A stretch of DNA of 64,000 nucleotides from Oscillospiraceae bacterium (lineage in GTDB: Bacteria > Bacillota > Clostridia > Oscillospirales > Oscillospiraceae). Of the stretch, positions 20,178 through 30,505 are shown piece after piece. The position numbers and the translations under genes were made by a program. The stretch is taken from the NCBI GenBank assembly GCA_017522015.1, contig JAFXAW010000022.1:62001-126000 (forward strand), read 5' to 3'. Below the pieces are notes generated by a model. That model was not told where the DNA came from, did no database searches, and saw only the letters and a program-made list of their open reading frames with translations. Numbering within the stretch: the first letter of the stretch is position 1; every line of letters begins with the position of its first letter.

Positions 20178-23100
20178 CTATGCCTCGATGGCTCTCTCCG
20201 CTTCTTCAAGGTCCACGTTCAAAACGGTGCTGACGCCCTTTTCCTGCATCGTGACGCCATAGAGCACGTCCGCTTCCTCCATCGTGCCGCGGCGATGCGT
20301 GATGACAATGAACTGCGTCTTTCCGGACATATTCCGCAAATAACCGGCAAAGCGTGCCACGTTTGCTTCGTCCAGCGCAGCCTCAATCTCATCCATGACG
20401 CAAAACGGCGTCGGACGCACCTTCATAATTGCAAAATACAGCGCGATGGCAACAAAGGCCTTTTCTCCGCCGGAGAGCAGGCTGATCGTGCTCAGCGCCT
20501 TGCCGGGCGGCTGGATCCGGATGTCAATGCCGCAATTGAGCACATCATTCTCATCCTCCAGCACCAGCGCTGCGCGTCCGCCACCGAACAGCTCCGTAAA
20601 GGTCTGTCGGAAATTCTCCTCAATCGCGCGGAACTGTGTCAGAAAAATCTCCTTCATTTCTTTCGTCAGGCCGGTAATAATGCCAAGCAGCTCATTTTTG
20701 GCCTGTTCCACATCCGTATACTGCTCTTTCAGGAACTGATAGCGCTCATTCACGCGCTCGTATTCCTCAATGGCGCCGATGTTCGGATTGCCGAGCGCTG
20801 TGATCTGCCGTTTGAGATCCGACACCTGACGCTGGCTCTTTTGCAGGTTTTCTATGTTCTGCCGAAGGGCCTGCGCGGCGCTGAAACTAAGCTCATAGTT
20901 ATCCCAAAGCTTATCAACGATCTGCCGCTCTTCCATCTCGAAGGCCATCTTTTTCTGTTCAAGTCGGGCACAGAGACGCTCCATATCCAGCAGTTCGCGG
21001 TTCTTCTCCTGCCCCGCGCGCTCGTTTCTGGTGCGCTTACCCTCAAGCTCCATACGCAGTGTGACGGTTTCGCTGATGCGTGCTTTCAATTCCGCAATGC
21101 GTGCGGAATATTCAGCCAGCTGCTGCTCTTTAAGCGCGATGGATTCCGCCAGGCTCTCCCCCGTGGCTTCCAGCTCGCGAATCATTTCTTCACGCTGCGT
21201 GCTGTCGCCGGACAGGCTCTCGCAAAGTTCCTGCAGCTGCGCCGCTGCGGCAAGCGCCGCTTCCCGCTCGGTATAGAGCGAGGACAGCTCGCTGCGCAGT
21301 CCGGAGAGCTTCTCTGTCAGCTCCTCGCGGCGCTGCTCGTAATACGCGCTGCCGGCGCTGCGCTCCACCCACGCAACGTGGGTCTCCTCCCGCAGCGTCT
21401 CCGCGGCAGCCTGTTCTTTGCGCAAAAGCTCCATGCGCTCGCCGTTTTCCTTCAGATGGCGGCGAAGCGACTGCGCTTCCTTTTCCAGGTTATCCAGCGC
21501 TTCCTCCGCAGCGGCGAAGACAATCTCATCCTGCCTGACAAGCGCCTCGGCCTTGACCGCGGTCTCCTGCACGGCGCGAAGCTCCTCCTGCGCAACCTCC
21601 AGCGAATAGCGCAGTCCGTCAACCTCACGCTGCGCCTCGACGAGCTTGGCGTTTTCTTCCTTAATCCGCTTTTCCAGCGTCTCCCGCTGCACAAGAAGCC
21701 GGCTGCGCTCATTCGCTCTGGAAAGCACACCGGTGCCCTTTGCGCTTGAGCCGCCGGTCATCGAACCGCCGGCATTGATGATCTGACCGTCCAGCGTAAC
21801 GATGCGGAAGCTGTTATTGTTCTTCCTGGCGATGCGCAGCGCAGCGCCCATATTCTCTGCCACGACCGTTCTGCCGAGCAGATTTGTCATAATCTCCGTA
21901 TATTGTGCGTCAAAACGAACCAGCGAAAGCGCAAGTCCGTAGCAGCCGTCCTCATTGTTCGGCACACGGCTGAGCTTCTGACCGCGAATAACAGAAACCG
22001 GCAGGAAGGTTGCACGGCCGCTGTCGCGCTGTTTCAAAAACGCAATGGCGTCTCTGCCCCGTTCCTGATCGTCCACCACGATGTTCTGCATCGCGGCGCC
22101 AAGCGCCGTTTCGATCGCCAGCGTATAGCGGTCATCCGTTTCAATCAGCTTTGCTATCGGACCGTGAATGCCGTGCAGCACACCGTTATTGGCTGCATTG
22201 ACGATCGTACGCACCGCCTTGGAGTAGCCCTCCATCTCCTTTTCCATCTCCGTGAGCATACGGATTCTTCCGTCCATACTCCTTGCGTCGATGGTAAGCT
22301 TTGTGCAGAGCTCCGTGCACTTTTTCAGGTTATCTTCCCGGCTTGTGAGACGAAGCCTGTAGCCGGAAATGCGGTTTTCCTGTTCCTTAACAAGCTCCTG
22401 CGCCTGACGAGCCTTTATGCGGTCGTCACGAATACGCGCTTCGATCTGTGAGAGCTTTTCCTCGGCCTGCTCTGTCTCATCCGCAATGGATGTCTCACGC
22501 GCTTTAAGCTCGTCCGTGGAATCCGAGAGCATGGACAGCGCAGTTACATGCCGGCTGATCTCGCTGGTCAGCTCAGACTCTTTGGAGACAAGCGCGGCAA
22601 GCTCTGCGCGCAGGTTGCTGCCCGTTTCGTTGTTCTCCCGCTCACTCTCTAACAACGCCGCCTGCTCATCGGTCAATTCTGCGCAGCGCAGCGCAATCTC
22701 CTCAATTCTCGCCTGATGGCCTGCGATCTGCGCACGAATGCCGTCCGCCCTGTCTGCGCGCTCGTCTATCTCACGCCGCAGACGTTCAATACTCTCGGCA
22801 TTGTTGCTCTGGGTAACACGCAGCACCTTGGCCGCGCTGTCACACTCCGCAAGCGTCGTTTCCGTCTCACTGAGCAGTGCGCGGACACGCTCGGCCTCCA
22901 CGTCGCACTCGCTCATCTTCTCGCTGTAATTCTCAGTCGCCTTATATATGGCATCCAGCTCCGCATGGGCTGCATCCAGATTCTGCTTTGCGGCGTTATA
23001 GTCGTTCTCCGCCGCGCCGGACTGCTCCCTGAGCCGGTCCAGGTTCTCCAGCCATACCGAAACCTCAACAACGCGCAGCTCGTCACGCAGCAGCAGATAC

Positions 23101-23741
23101 TTCTTTGCCGTTTCAGACTGCTTCCGCAGCGGCTCGACCTGAAGTTCCACCTCATCGATCTTATCCTTGATGCGAAGGAGGTTCTCGTCCGTTTTTTCCA
23201 GCTTGCGCTCGGATTCCTCTTTGCTGTAGCGATAGCGGGAGATGCCCGCCGCTTCCTCAAAAATTTCGCGCCGATCCGTGCTCTTGGTGGAGATAATCTC
23301 GTCAATTCTTCCCTGCCCGATGATCGAATACCCGTCACGCCCAAGTCCGGTGTCCATGAGAAGGGCATGCACATCCCGAAGACGGACTGCCTCGCGGTTG
23401 ATGAAGTACTCACTCTCGCCGCTGCGGTAATAGCGGCGCGTAATCATAACCTCGCTTGCTTCCATACTGAAGATGTGTTCCGTGTTGTCCACAACCAGCG
23501 TGACCTGCGCAAAGCCGAGCTTGCCGCGCTTTTCCGTGCCGCCGAAGATCACATCCTCCATCCTCGAGCCGCGAAGCGCACGGCTGCGCTGTTCGCCCAT
23601 GACCCACAAAATTGCGTCCGAAATATTCGATTTTCCGCTTCCGTTCGGGCCGACAATCGCCGTGATGTCCTTCTCAAAGGTCAGCCGGGTCTTGTCCGGG
23701 AAAGATTTGAATCCCTGGATCTCAAGCGCTTTCAGATACAT
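20178..23741 (-). CDS. smc: Chromosome partition protein SMC
   Basis: Condensin ATPase that organises and segregates the chromosome. 1187 residues: Walker A GPNGSGKS at 31-38, long coiled coils, a central hinge around GIHGPIAKLIETDDRY, a second coiled coil, then the signature LLSGGEKAF and Walker B CVMDEIEAALDEAN near the C-terminus. A promoter (23781-23809) lies just upstream, so smc can be transcribed apart from rnc. Confidence 0.98.
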   Translation of the reverse strand: MYLKALEIQGFKSFPDKTRLTFEKDITAIVGPNGSGKSNISDAILWVMGEQRSRALRGSRMEDVIFGGTEKRGKLGFAQVTLVVDNTEHIFSMEASEVMITRRYYRSGESEYFINREAVRLRDVHALLMDTGLGRDGYSIIGQGRIDEIISTKSTDRREIFEEAAGISRYRYSKEESERKLEKTDENLLRIKDKIDEVELQVEPLRKQSETAKKYLLLRDELRVVEVSVWLENLDRLREQSGAAENDYNAAKQNLDAAHAELDAIYKATENYSEKMSECDVEAERVRALLSETETTLAECDSAAKVLRVTQSNNAESIERLRREIDERADRADGIRAQIAGHQARIEEIALRCAELTDEQAALLESERENNETGSNLRAELAALVSKESELTSEISRHVTALSMLSDSTDELKARETSIADETEQAEEKLSQIEARIRDDRIKARQAQELVKEQENRISGYRLRLTSREDNLKKCTELCTKLTIDARSMDGRIRMLTEMEKEMEGYSKAVRTIVNAANNGVLHGIHGPIAKLIETDDRYTLAIETALGAAMQNIVVDDQERGRDAIAFLKQRDSGRATFLPVSVIRGQKLSRVPNNEDGCYGLALSLVRFDAQYTEIMTNLLGRTVVAENMGAALRIARKNNNSFRIVTLDGQIINAGGSMTGGSSAKGTGVLSRANERSRLLVQRETLEKRIKEENAKLVEAQREVDGLRYSLEVAQEELRAVQETAVKAEALVRQDEIVFAAAEEALDNLEKEAQSLRRHLKENGERMELLRKEQAAAETLREETHVAWVERSAGSAYYEQRREELTEKLSGLRSELSSLYTEREAALAAAAQLQELCESLSGDSTQREEMIRELEATGESLAESIALKEQQLAEYSARIAELKARISETVTLRMELEGKRTRNERAGQEKNRELLDMERLCARLEQKKMAFEMEERQIVDKLWDNYELSFSAAQALRQNIENLQKSQRQVSDLKRQITALGNPNIGAIEEYERVNERYQFLKEQYTDVEQAKNELLGIITGLTKEMKEIFLTQFRAIEENFRQTFTELFGGGRAALVLEDENDVLNCGIDIRIQPPGKALSTISLLSGGEKAFVAIALYFAIMKVRPTPFCVMDEIEAALDEANVARFAGYLRNMSGKTQFIVITHRRGTMEEADVLYGVTMQEKGVSTVLNVDLEEAERAIEA

Positions 23742-23780
23742 CGTGTCACCTCATAGTGCGATGGAAAATCATTAAATTTC

Positions 23781-23809
23781 AGTATATCCTATTTCCTGCC
23801 ATTTTGCAA
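23781..23809 (-). promoter_or_regulatory. Promoter for smc-ftsY
   Basis: Minus strand: -35 TTGCAA (23804-23809), 17-base spacer, -10 TATACT (23781-23786), about 40 bases before the smc start. Confidence 0.7.
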
Positions 23810-23864
23810 CGAAAACTATCCTGTCATGCCAAAAAACAGCAAAATGAACAGCCGGTATTAACAG

Positions 23865-23920
23865 CAAAATACGGCACCGCCGGCAGCGCATCATTTCGCG
23901 CACATCCGGTTTTGCCGTAT
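23865..23920 (-). terminator. Probable terminator after rnc
   Basis: Minus strand: an outer 8-bp stem ATACGGCA/TGCCGTAT (23913-23920 with 23869-23876) encloses further GC-rich pairing and is followed by TTTTG. It lies between the rnc stop and the smc promoter. Confidence 0.55.
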
Positions 23921-23940
23921 ATTGCATCGCCTCGCCTATA

Positions 23941-24618
23941 TCACTTCCGAAGCGCGGTGAGCGCCTCCCGGGCGGCAGCCTGTTCCGCTTCTTTCTTTGT
24001 GTGTCCGCTGCCCTTTCCGATCGCCTCGCCGTTGAGCAGCACCTGCGAGGTGAACACCTTATTGTGATCAGGTCCGCTCTCCGAAAGCAGCTCATATCCC
24101 AGCGTCTGCCCGCTATGCTGCTGCACAAGCTCCTGCAGCTGCGTTTTATAATCACCGACGCGCATTTCACGGCCGGAGTTCATTTTGACCAGGATATATT
24201 TGCGCACGAACTCCCGCGCCGCCTCCGCGCCGCCATCCAGATACATGGCCGCGAGCAACGCCTCCACTGCATCCGCCTGTATGCTGCGCCGCGTGCGCCC
24301 GCCCGTATGTTCTTCGCCGCGGCCGAGACGCAGGCATTCACCAAGACTGAGCTCCTGCGCAACCGAGGCCAATGCGTACTCGCAAACCAGCTCTGCACGC
24401 AGTCTGGTCATCTCGCCCTCCGGCATCTCCGTACAATGTGTGTAGAGATGCTGCGCGACAAGTACGCCAAGCACACTGTCGCCCAGAAACTCGAGCCGTT
24501 CATTGCTTACAGCGCCCTTATTGCGATTTTCATTGGCAAAGGAGCTGTGCGTCAGCGCGGTTTCCAGCAGCGTCTTATTGCGGAACTGATAGCCGATTTT
24601 CTCTTCCAGCTTTGTCAT
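23941..24618 (-). CDS. rnc: Ribonuclease III
   Basis: Double-strand RNA endonuclease for rRNA and mRNA processing. 225 residues: catalytic signature ERLEFLGDSVLG near residue 40, later acidic residues in the VEALLAAMYLDGG region, and a C-terminal dsRNA-binding domain (about 155-223, KTQLQELVQQ through AAAREAL). SD AGGGGA. Follows plsX by 25 bases; the acpP gene often found between them is absent. Confidence 0.97.
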   Translation of the reverse strand: MTKLEEKIGYQFRNKTLLETALTHSSFANENRNKGAVSNERLEFLGDSVLGVLVAQHLYTHCTEMPEGEMTRLRAELVCEYALASVAQELSLGECLRLGRGEEHTGGRTRRSIQADAVEALLAAMYLDGGAEAAREFVRKYILVKMNSGREMRVGDYKTQLQELVQQHSGQTLGYELLSESGPDHNKVFTSQVLLNGEAIGKGSGHTKKEAEQAAAREALTALRK

Positions 24619-24643
24619 AGCAATCGTCCCCTTATATGAACGT

Positions 24644-25657
24644 TCACGCCGTCTTCATGTCGTCAATATGGTTTTCGATCTCGCGGATCACACCGGACTC
24701 CACAAACTGTTTGGCCTGCCGCACAGCACTGGAGATCGCGCGCGCGTCTGATGAGCCGTGCGCCTTGATGACCGCTTTGGATATGCCAAGCATCGGCGTT
24801 CCGCCGGTCTCTCCCGCGTCAAAAAGTTTCTTCAGCTTACGCAATTCCTTGCCGACAAGCAGCGCGCCAAGCTTGGAGATGATTGTGCTCATCAGGGACT
24901 GCTTGATCAGCTTCATCAGAAACAGCGCAGTTCCCTCAATGCCCTTGAGCAGGACATTGCCGGAAAAGCCATCCGTAACCAGAACATCCACATCCCCGGA
25001 AAAGACTTCCCTTGCCTCCACGTTTCCTACGAAGCGGATGCGTCCGTCCTCCGAGGCTTTCTGCAAGAGTGCGAAGGCCGTCTTTTGCAGCTCGCCGCCC
25101 TTGGTGTCCTCCGTGCCGATGTTGAGAAGCCCGACTTTCGGTTCCGGGCAGCCGAGGATCTGTTTGGAATAGAAAGAGCCCATAAAGGCAAATTGCAGCA
25201 GATATTCGGGCGTGCACTCCACATTCGCGCCGCAGTCAATCAGCACAACGCCAAAACTCTTGTTTGGCAGCACCGGCGCCATCGCCGCACGGCGAATGCC
25301 GCGGATGCGCTTGCCGATCAGCGTTGCGCCCGACAAAAGCGCGCCCGTACTGCCCGCAGACACAACCGCGTCGCCCTCGCCCGCAGCGAGCATACGCAGC
25401 GCGATCGTCATGGAAGCCTCTTTCTTCTCACGAATGGCCGTTGCCGGGTCGTCGTGCATATCAATTACGTCCGGCGCATGCACCACAGAGACTCTCTCGT
25501 TCTCCGCAGCGCCGCATTCGCGCAAGCAAGCGCGCACCTCGTCCTCACGCCCGACGAGCACAACGTCCACATCATAGGCGGAAACAGCCTGAACAGCGCC
25601 CTCTACAACCGCCGCAGGCGCATTGTCGCCGCCCATTGCATCCAGGATGATCTTCAT
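24644..25657 (-). CDS. plsX: Phosphate acyltransferase PlsX
   Basis: Makes acyl-phosphate from acyl-ACP for phospholipid synthesis. 337 residues with the N-terminal DAMGGDNAP motif, the VSAGSTGALLSGA region and VTDGFSGNVLLK. The ATG overlaps the trmFO stop by 4 bases (ATGA). Confidence 0.97.
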   Translation of the reverse strand: MKIILDAMGGDNAPAAVVEGAVQAVSAYDVDVVLVGREDEVRACLRECGAAENERVSVVHAPDVIDMHDDPATAIREKKEASMTIALRMLAAGEGDAVVSAGSTGALLSGATLIGKRIRGIRRAAMAPVLPNKSFGVVLIDCGANVECTPEYLLQFAFMGSFYSKQILGCPEPKVGLLNIGTEDTKGGELQKTAFALLQKASEDGRIRFVGNVEAREVFSGDVDVLVTDGFSGNVLLKGIEGTALFLMKLIKQSLMSTIISKLGALLVGKELRKLKKLFDAGETGGTPMLGISKAVIKAHGSSDARAISSAVRQAKQFVESGVIREIENHIDDMKTA

Positions 25658-26967
25658 GGTCTTCTTTCCTTTATCTCGTTAATGTTTGCAAGCGCGCGCT
25701 TGGAAATCTCCATGTTCTTGTTGCGCTTGCCTCTGACCTTATAGGACAGGGATTCCACGATCCCGAAGTTGATGTTCATCGGCTGGAAATTCACGACTGT
25801 TTCGTCCGAAACATAGGCCGCCAGTGCGCCGATGGCTGTTGCGCGCGGGAAGTCCCAGGGCTCTTCGCCCATTCGCTCCGCCGCCGTCTCCAGCGCGGCG
25901 AGCATTCCCGAGGCGCAGGACTCCACATAACCCTCCACACCGGTCACCTGTCCGGCAAAGCGGATGCGCTTATCGCTGCGCAGACGATAGTATCGGTCCA
26001 AAAGCCGCGGGGAGTCGATATAGGTATTTCTGTGCATCACGCCGTAGCGGACAAACTCCGCATCTTTCAGCGCAGGAATCATGGAAAAGACGCGCTTCTG
26101 CTCCGGGAATGCCAAATGGGTCTGGAATCCCACGATGTTATAGAGCGTACCCTGCGCATTGTCCCGGCGAAGCTGCACGACCGCATAGTTCTCGCGCTCG
26201 TTTCTCGGGTCCACCAGACCGACCGGCTTGAGCGGTCCGTAACGCATGGTGTCCTCCCCGCGCCGTGCCATAACCTCAATGGGCATGCATCCCTCGAAGA
26301 CGCTTTCATCGTCAAAGCCATGCACATGCGCCTGACGCGCCGCAATCAGTTCCTTGTAAAATGCAAGGTATTCCTCCCGGGTCATCGGGCAGTTGATATA
26401 ATCCGGCGTTCCCTTTCCGTAACGTGAGCCGAAAAAGGCGCTTTCCATGTCAATGCTCTCCATCGTGACGATGGGCGCTGCCGCATCAAAGAAGTTGAGA
26501 AACTTCCCCTCCGGCATCATGCGCGCATACGCTTCGCACAAAGCATCGCTCGTGAGCGGTCCGGTTGCAAAGATCACGTCACCCTCCGGAATCTCCGTAA
26601 CCTCTTCGGAAACAATCTCGATATTCTCGCAGGCTCTGATCTTTTCCGTGACCATGCGGGCAAAGCCCTCGCGGTCAACAGCCAGCGCACCGCCGGCTGC
26701 AACCTTTGTTGCATCCGCGCATTGCATAATCAGACTGTCGAGCTGCCGCAGTTCTTCCTTCAAAAGCCCAACGGCGTTGGTCAGTTCGTCGCTGCGCAGC
26801 GAATTGGAGCACACGAGCTCGGCAAACTCAGCCGTATGGTGGGCCGGCGACATCTTTTGCGGCCGCATCTCGATCAGTCGCACAGGAATGCCGCGTTTTG
26901 CAAGCTGCCACGCAGCCTCACTGCCGGCAAGCCCCGCGCCGACTACTGTAACAGGATTGTTGTTCAT
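25654..26967 (-). CDS. trmFO: tRNA (uracil-54-C5)-methyltransferase TrmFO
   Basis: Folate- and FAD-dependent enzyme that makes m5U54 in the tRNA T-loop. 437 residues; FAD-binding GAGLAGSEAAWQLA at the N-terminus, then RLIEMRP and the family segments VCSNSLRSDEL and FGSRYGKGTPDY. Start immediately follows the topA stop (TAAATG), so the two are translationally coupled; topA-trmFO is a common Firmicute pair. Confidence 0.97.
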   Translation of the reverse strand: MNNNPVTVVGAGLAGSEAAWQLAKRGIPVRLIEMRPQKMSPAHHTAEFAELVCSNSLRSDELTNAVGLLKEELRQLDSLIMQCADATKVAAGGALAVDREGFARMVTEKIRACENIEIVSEEVTEIPEGDVIFATGPLTSDALCEAYARMMPEGKFLNFFDAAAPIVTMESIDMESAFFGSRYGKGTPDYINCPMTREEYLAFYKELIAARQAHVHGFDDESVFEGCMPIEVMARRGEDTMRYGPLKPVGLVDPRNERENYAVVQLRRDNAQGTLYNIVGFQTHLAFPEQKRVFSMIPALKDAEFVRYGVMHRNTYIDSPRLLDRYYRLRSDKRIRFAGQVTGVEGYVESCASGMLAALETAAERMGEEPWDFPRATAIGALAAYVSDETVVNFQPMNINFGIVESLSYKVRGKRNKNMEISKRALANINEIKERRP

Positions 26968-29223
26968 TTATTTCTTCTCCGCATCCGCCTTGCCGGCTGC
27001 TGTCTTTTTCGTCGCCTGCTTCTTTGCCGGCGCTTTTTCTGTTGCTCCCGCCTTTTTCGAAGAGGAAGCCGTCTTCTTTGTATACCCGCCGCGCTTTTCC
27101 ACGGGCACGAAATCCGGACATTCTTCATTGATGCAGAAAGGCTTTTTCGCACCGCGTCCGGACTTTTTGAACATGGTCTTTCCGCAGCTCGGGCAATTGT
27201 CCTTGACCGGCACATCCCATGTCATGAAACCCACAATCTCCTGTCCGTCCGCGCCGACGCCCCGATAGGTGCAGTCGCGTCCCTTCTCACAGGCATAATA
27301 GGTGTTGCCCTTTTTGGACGTCCGCTTCAAAATGCGGCCGCCGCAGGCCGGGCAGGCGCCGGGCATCTCCACAACAAGCGGCATGGAGAAAGTGCACTCC
27401 GGGAAGCCCGGGCAGGCAAGGAACGGGCCGAAACGGCCGTTTTTGACAACCAGATTTTTCCCGCAAACCGGGCAGATCTCCTCGGACACCTCGTCCGGAA
27501 CCCGAATCCGCTTACCCTCCAGCTTGCGCTCTGCCTCACGCATCTCCTCGGAAAATCCGCCGTAGAAGTCACTGAGGATGCTCTTCCAGCGGACCTTACC
27601 CTCTTCGACGTGGTCAAGTTTATCTTCCATTCCGGCGGTAAACTTGAGATCGACTATATCGGAGAAACAGTCCTCCATCAGCTCTGTGACGGTCTCTCCA
27701 AGGTTCGTCGGGCAAAGATACTTGCCCTCCTTGCGGACATACTGACGGCTGAGAATCGTGCTGATGGTGGGCGCATAGGTAGACGGTCTGCCAATCCCCT
27801 TTTCCTCCATCGCCCGGATCAAAGTCGCCTCCGTGTAGCGGGTGGGCGGCTGGGTGAATTTCTGCTCTTTCTTCAGCTTGACGAGCTGCACGACCTCGCC
27901 CTCACGCAGGTCGGGCAGCGGGCTCTGCTTGTCCTCGCCGTCCTCATCCCGTCCCTCTTCATACACGGCGGTGTAGCCGGCAAAGCGCAGCTCGGAATGG
28001 TTGGCGCGGAAGACATAGCCCGCACTCTCGGCGTTGATGGTCAGGCTGTCGTAAACAGCGTTTGCCATCTGGCTGGTCAGAAAACGCCCCCAGATGAGCC
28101 GATAAAGGCGATACTGCTCAATTGTCAGATCCTTGCGGACACGCTCGGGATCAAGCGTAACCACGCTCGGCCGGATGGCCTCGTGCGCATCCTGCGCACT
28201 CTTTCCGGTCTTGAAACGGCGCGGCTTTCCGGGATAATAGCTGTCGCCATAGCGTTCTTTGATATATTTTCCGGCCGAGGCCAAAGCATCCTCCGACAGG
28301 CGCAGAGAGTCGGTACGCATATAGGTGATCAAACCGACCGTGCCCTCGCCGCTTATATCCACGCCCTCATAGAGCTGCTGCGCAATGGACATGGTGCGTC
28401 TCGGCGTCATTCCCAGTCTCCGCGATGCCTCCTGCTGCAGCGTGGAGGTGATAAACGGCGGCGCGGGAGAGCGCCGCTTCTCGCCCTTGACGACATTTGA
28501 AATTACAAAAGGCGACTTTTCAACCGCATTCCATACCTCCATCGTCGCTTCTTCCGAATGCAGCTCTGCCTTACGCTTTTCCGTGCCGTAGAAACGCGCC
28601 GTAAAACTGCCGCTTTTCTCCGTACGCGCAAGATCCGCGTCGAGCAGCCAGTATTCCTCCGGCACAAAGGCGCGAATATCCCGCTCCCGATCCAGAACCA
28701 TACGTGTGGCAACGGACTGCACACGTCCGGCAGACAGTCCCTTTTTCACCTTTTTCCAGAGAAACGGCGAAAGCTCATAGCCCACAATACGGTCAAGCAC
28801 TCTGCGCGCCTGCTGCGCGTCGACAAGATTCTGATCAATGTCACGCGGCTGCTCAATGCTCTCTGTCACAACACGCTTTGTGATCTCATTGAAAGTCACG
28901 CGCCGCGCCTTCTCGTCCGGCAGATCAAGCAGTTCTTTCAGATGCCAGGAGATCGCCTCACCCTCGCGGTCAGGGTCGGTTGCGAGATAGACGACCTTGG
29001 CGCTCTTTGCGGCCTTTTTCAGCAGGTCGATAATATCCTCCCTGCCCTTGACAGGGATATATTGCACGGCAAAGTCATTTGCCGGATCCACACCCATCGT
29101 ACTCTTCGGCAGGTCACGCAGATGTCCCATAGACGCCAGAACACGGTAGTCAGAGCCAAGGTATTTCTCAATTGTTCTCGCCTTTGCGGGGGACTCCACG
29201 ATCACAAGCTTTGTATTTGCCAT
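26968..29223 (-). CDS. topA: DNA topoisomerase I
   Basis: Type IA topoisomerase that relaxes negative supercoils. Start chosen at ATG 29223 (MANTKLVIVESPAKA, the usual start) with AGGAG upstream; 751 residues. TOPRIM domain with TDPDREGEAI, active-site Tyr in YMRTDS, and three C-terminal four-Cys zinc ribbons starting CPVCGK, CPACGG and CPSCGK. A Lys/Ala-rich tail ends the protein. Confidence 0.97.
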   Translation of the reverse strand: MANTKLVIVESPAKARTIEKYLGSDYRVLASMGHLRDLPKSTMGVDPANDFAVQYIPVKGREDIIDLLKKAAKSAKVVYLATDPDREGEAISWHLKELLDLPDEKARRVTFNEITKRVVTESIEQPRDIDQNLVDAQQARRVLDRIVGYELSPFLWKKVKKGLSAGRVQSVATRMVLDRERDIRAFVPEEYWLLDADLARTEKSGSFTARFYGTEKRKAELHSEEATMEVWNAVEKSPFVISNVVKGEKRRSPAPPFITSTLQQEASRRLGMTPRRTMSIAQQLYEGVDISGEGTVGLITYMRTDSLRLSEDALASAGKYIKERYGDSYYPGKPRRFKTGKSAQDAHEAIRPSVVTLDPERVRKDLTIEQYRLYRLIWGRFLTSQMANAVYDSLTINAESAGYVFRANHSELRFAGYTAVYEEGRDEDGEDKQSPLPDLREGEVVQLVKLKKEQKFTQPPTRYTEATLIRAMEEKGIGRPSTYAPTISTILSRQYVRKEGKYLCPTNLGETVTELMEDCFSDIVDLKFTAGMEDKLDHVEEGKVRWKSILSDFYGGFSEEMREAERKLEGKRIRVPDEVSEEICPVCGKNLVVKNGRFGPFLACPGFPECTFSMPLVVEMPGACPACGGRILKRTSKKGNTYYACEKGRDCTYRGVGADGQEIVGFMTWDVPVKDNCPSCGKTMFKKSGRGAKKPFCINEECPDFVPVEKRGGYTKKTASSSKKAGATEKAPAKKQATKKTAAGKADAEKK

Positions 29224-29266
29224 TGAATTCGCTCCTAATGCAAGAATTTTCCCGTGAGGACGGGCA

Positions 29267-30505
29267 TTATGATTCGCTGACATTCAGCGAAAAATACTTT
29301 CCGCTCTCCTGCCGGACAACACCCTCAATTTCCAGCATGGTCATTTCTGAGAGCGCTTCCGCGGCGGAAAGTCCGCTGTTTTCGATAATTTCATCAATAT
29401 GCATGGAGGGTTTCGTCATCGCGGCAACAATCTTCAGCTGCTGCTCGCTGAGCCCCTCCAGAACCGCTCTGACCGGCACAGCCTTCGGCTGCGGAAGCGG
29501 CTTTGTTTCTCTTTTGCTGCGGAAACGGAAGAACGTCTTTTCTTCCTTCACCGGTGCTTCTGCTTTCCGATCCGCCACCGGCTCCTCTTCCTGCGGAATC
29601 CTTGCTTCCACACCGCTGAGCAGACGCACGCCTTCATAGAGATGCACATATTCACACAGCACATCCGCGCCGCCGGTTACCGCCTTTGCGCAGTCTTTAA
29701 TCAGCGCATTGGATCCCTCACAATTCGGGGAATCCGCATTCCCGGGCACGGCAAAGAGGTCTCTTCCCTGCTCAAGCGCTCGCGCAGCCGTGATGAGTGC
29801 GCCGCTCTTCTCCGGCGCTTCGATCACAACAACCCCGCAGCTCAGACCGCTCAGGATGCGGTTTCGCCGAGGGAATGTTCCTTTGGTAATCGGTGCGCCG
29901 GGCGGATATTCGCTCACAAGCGCGCCAACAGTTTGTACATCCTCAAAGAGAGGCTGATTAAAGCGCGGATACACCTGGTCAATGCCTGTTCCGAGCACGC
30001 CGATGCAGCTGCCTCCGGCACGAAGCGCGCCCTGCGCCGCTGCGCTGTCCACGCCCTCGGCAAGGCCGCTGACCACGATCGCTCCGCCCTTGGTGAGCTC
30101 ATAGCCCATTCTTCGCCCCATCTTGATTCCATAAGGTGTCGCACTGCGTGTGCCGACAACGGCAATCGCCGCCATGTCGTCGATTGCGGGCAGTCTGCCC
30201 AGAACATACAAAAGCAGAGGCGGGTCGTAAATATTCCGGAGACGGTTCGGATACGCAGCATCCCGGATTGTGTGGATGTGCACACCCAGCCGCACGCAGG
30301 AATCTAAAATATGCTGCGCCGCTTTCAGAGATTTATCCAAAAGCGTCGCAAGCTCTGCTCCGCTCAGCGGCAGAGCTTTCAGCTCCTGCTCCGATGCAAA
30401 GTAAATTTCCTGCGGATCGTGAAATGAGTCGAGCAGCTTCTCGCGCGTCTCCGGTCGCAATCCCTTTCGCTCGCTCAGCCAAATCCAATAGCTCAGCGCG
30501 GACAC
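29267..30505 (-). CDS. dprA: DNA processing protein DprA/Smf
   Basis: Loads RecA on incoming single-stranded DNA in transformation. I prefer GTG 30505, since GGAGG lies 9 bases before it (412 residues); a GTG at 30532 is in frame without a clear site. Rossmann-like core: VVGTRSAT, VVSGLAEGVD, GTGIDQVYP, FPRRNRILSGLS. A linker and a C-terminal winged-helix-like domain follow (about 340-410). The 5' end overlaps the SpoU gene, and topA follows. Confidence 0.94.
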   Translation of the reverse strand: MSALSYWIWLSERKGLRPETREKLLDSFHDPQEIYFASEQELKALPLSGAELATLLDKSLKAAQHILDSCVRLGVHIHTIRDAAYPNRLRNIYDPPLLLYVLGRLPAIDDMAAIAVVGTRSATPYGIKMGRRMGYELTKGGAIVVSGLAEGVDSAAAQGALRAGGSCIGVLGTGIDQVYPRFNQPLFEDVQTVGALVSEYPPGAPITKGTFPRRNRILSGLSCGVVVIEAPEKSGALITAARALEQGRDLFAVPGNADSPNCEGSNALIKDCAKAVTGGADVLCEYVHLYEGVRLLSGVEARIPQEEEPVADRKAEAPVKEEKTFFRFRSKRETKPLPQPKAVPVRAVLEGLSEQQLKIVAAMTKPSMHIDEIIENSGLSAAEALSEMTMLEIEGVVRQESGKYFSLNVSES

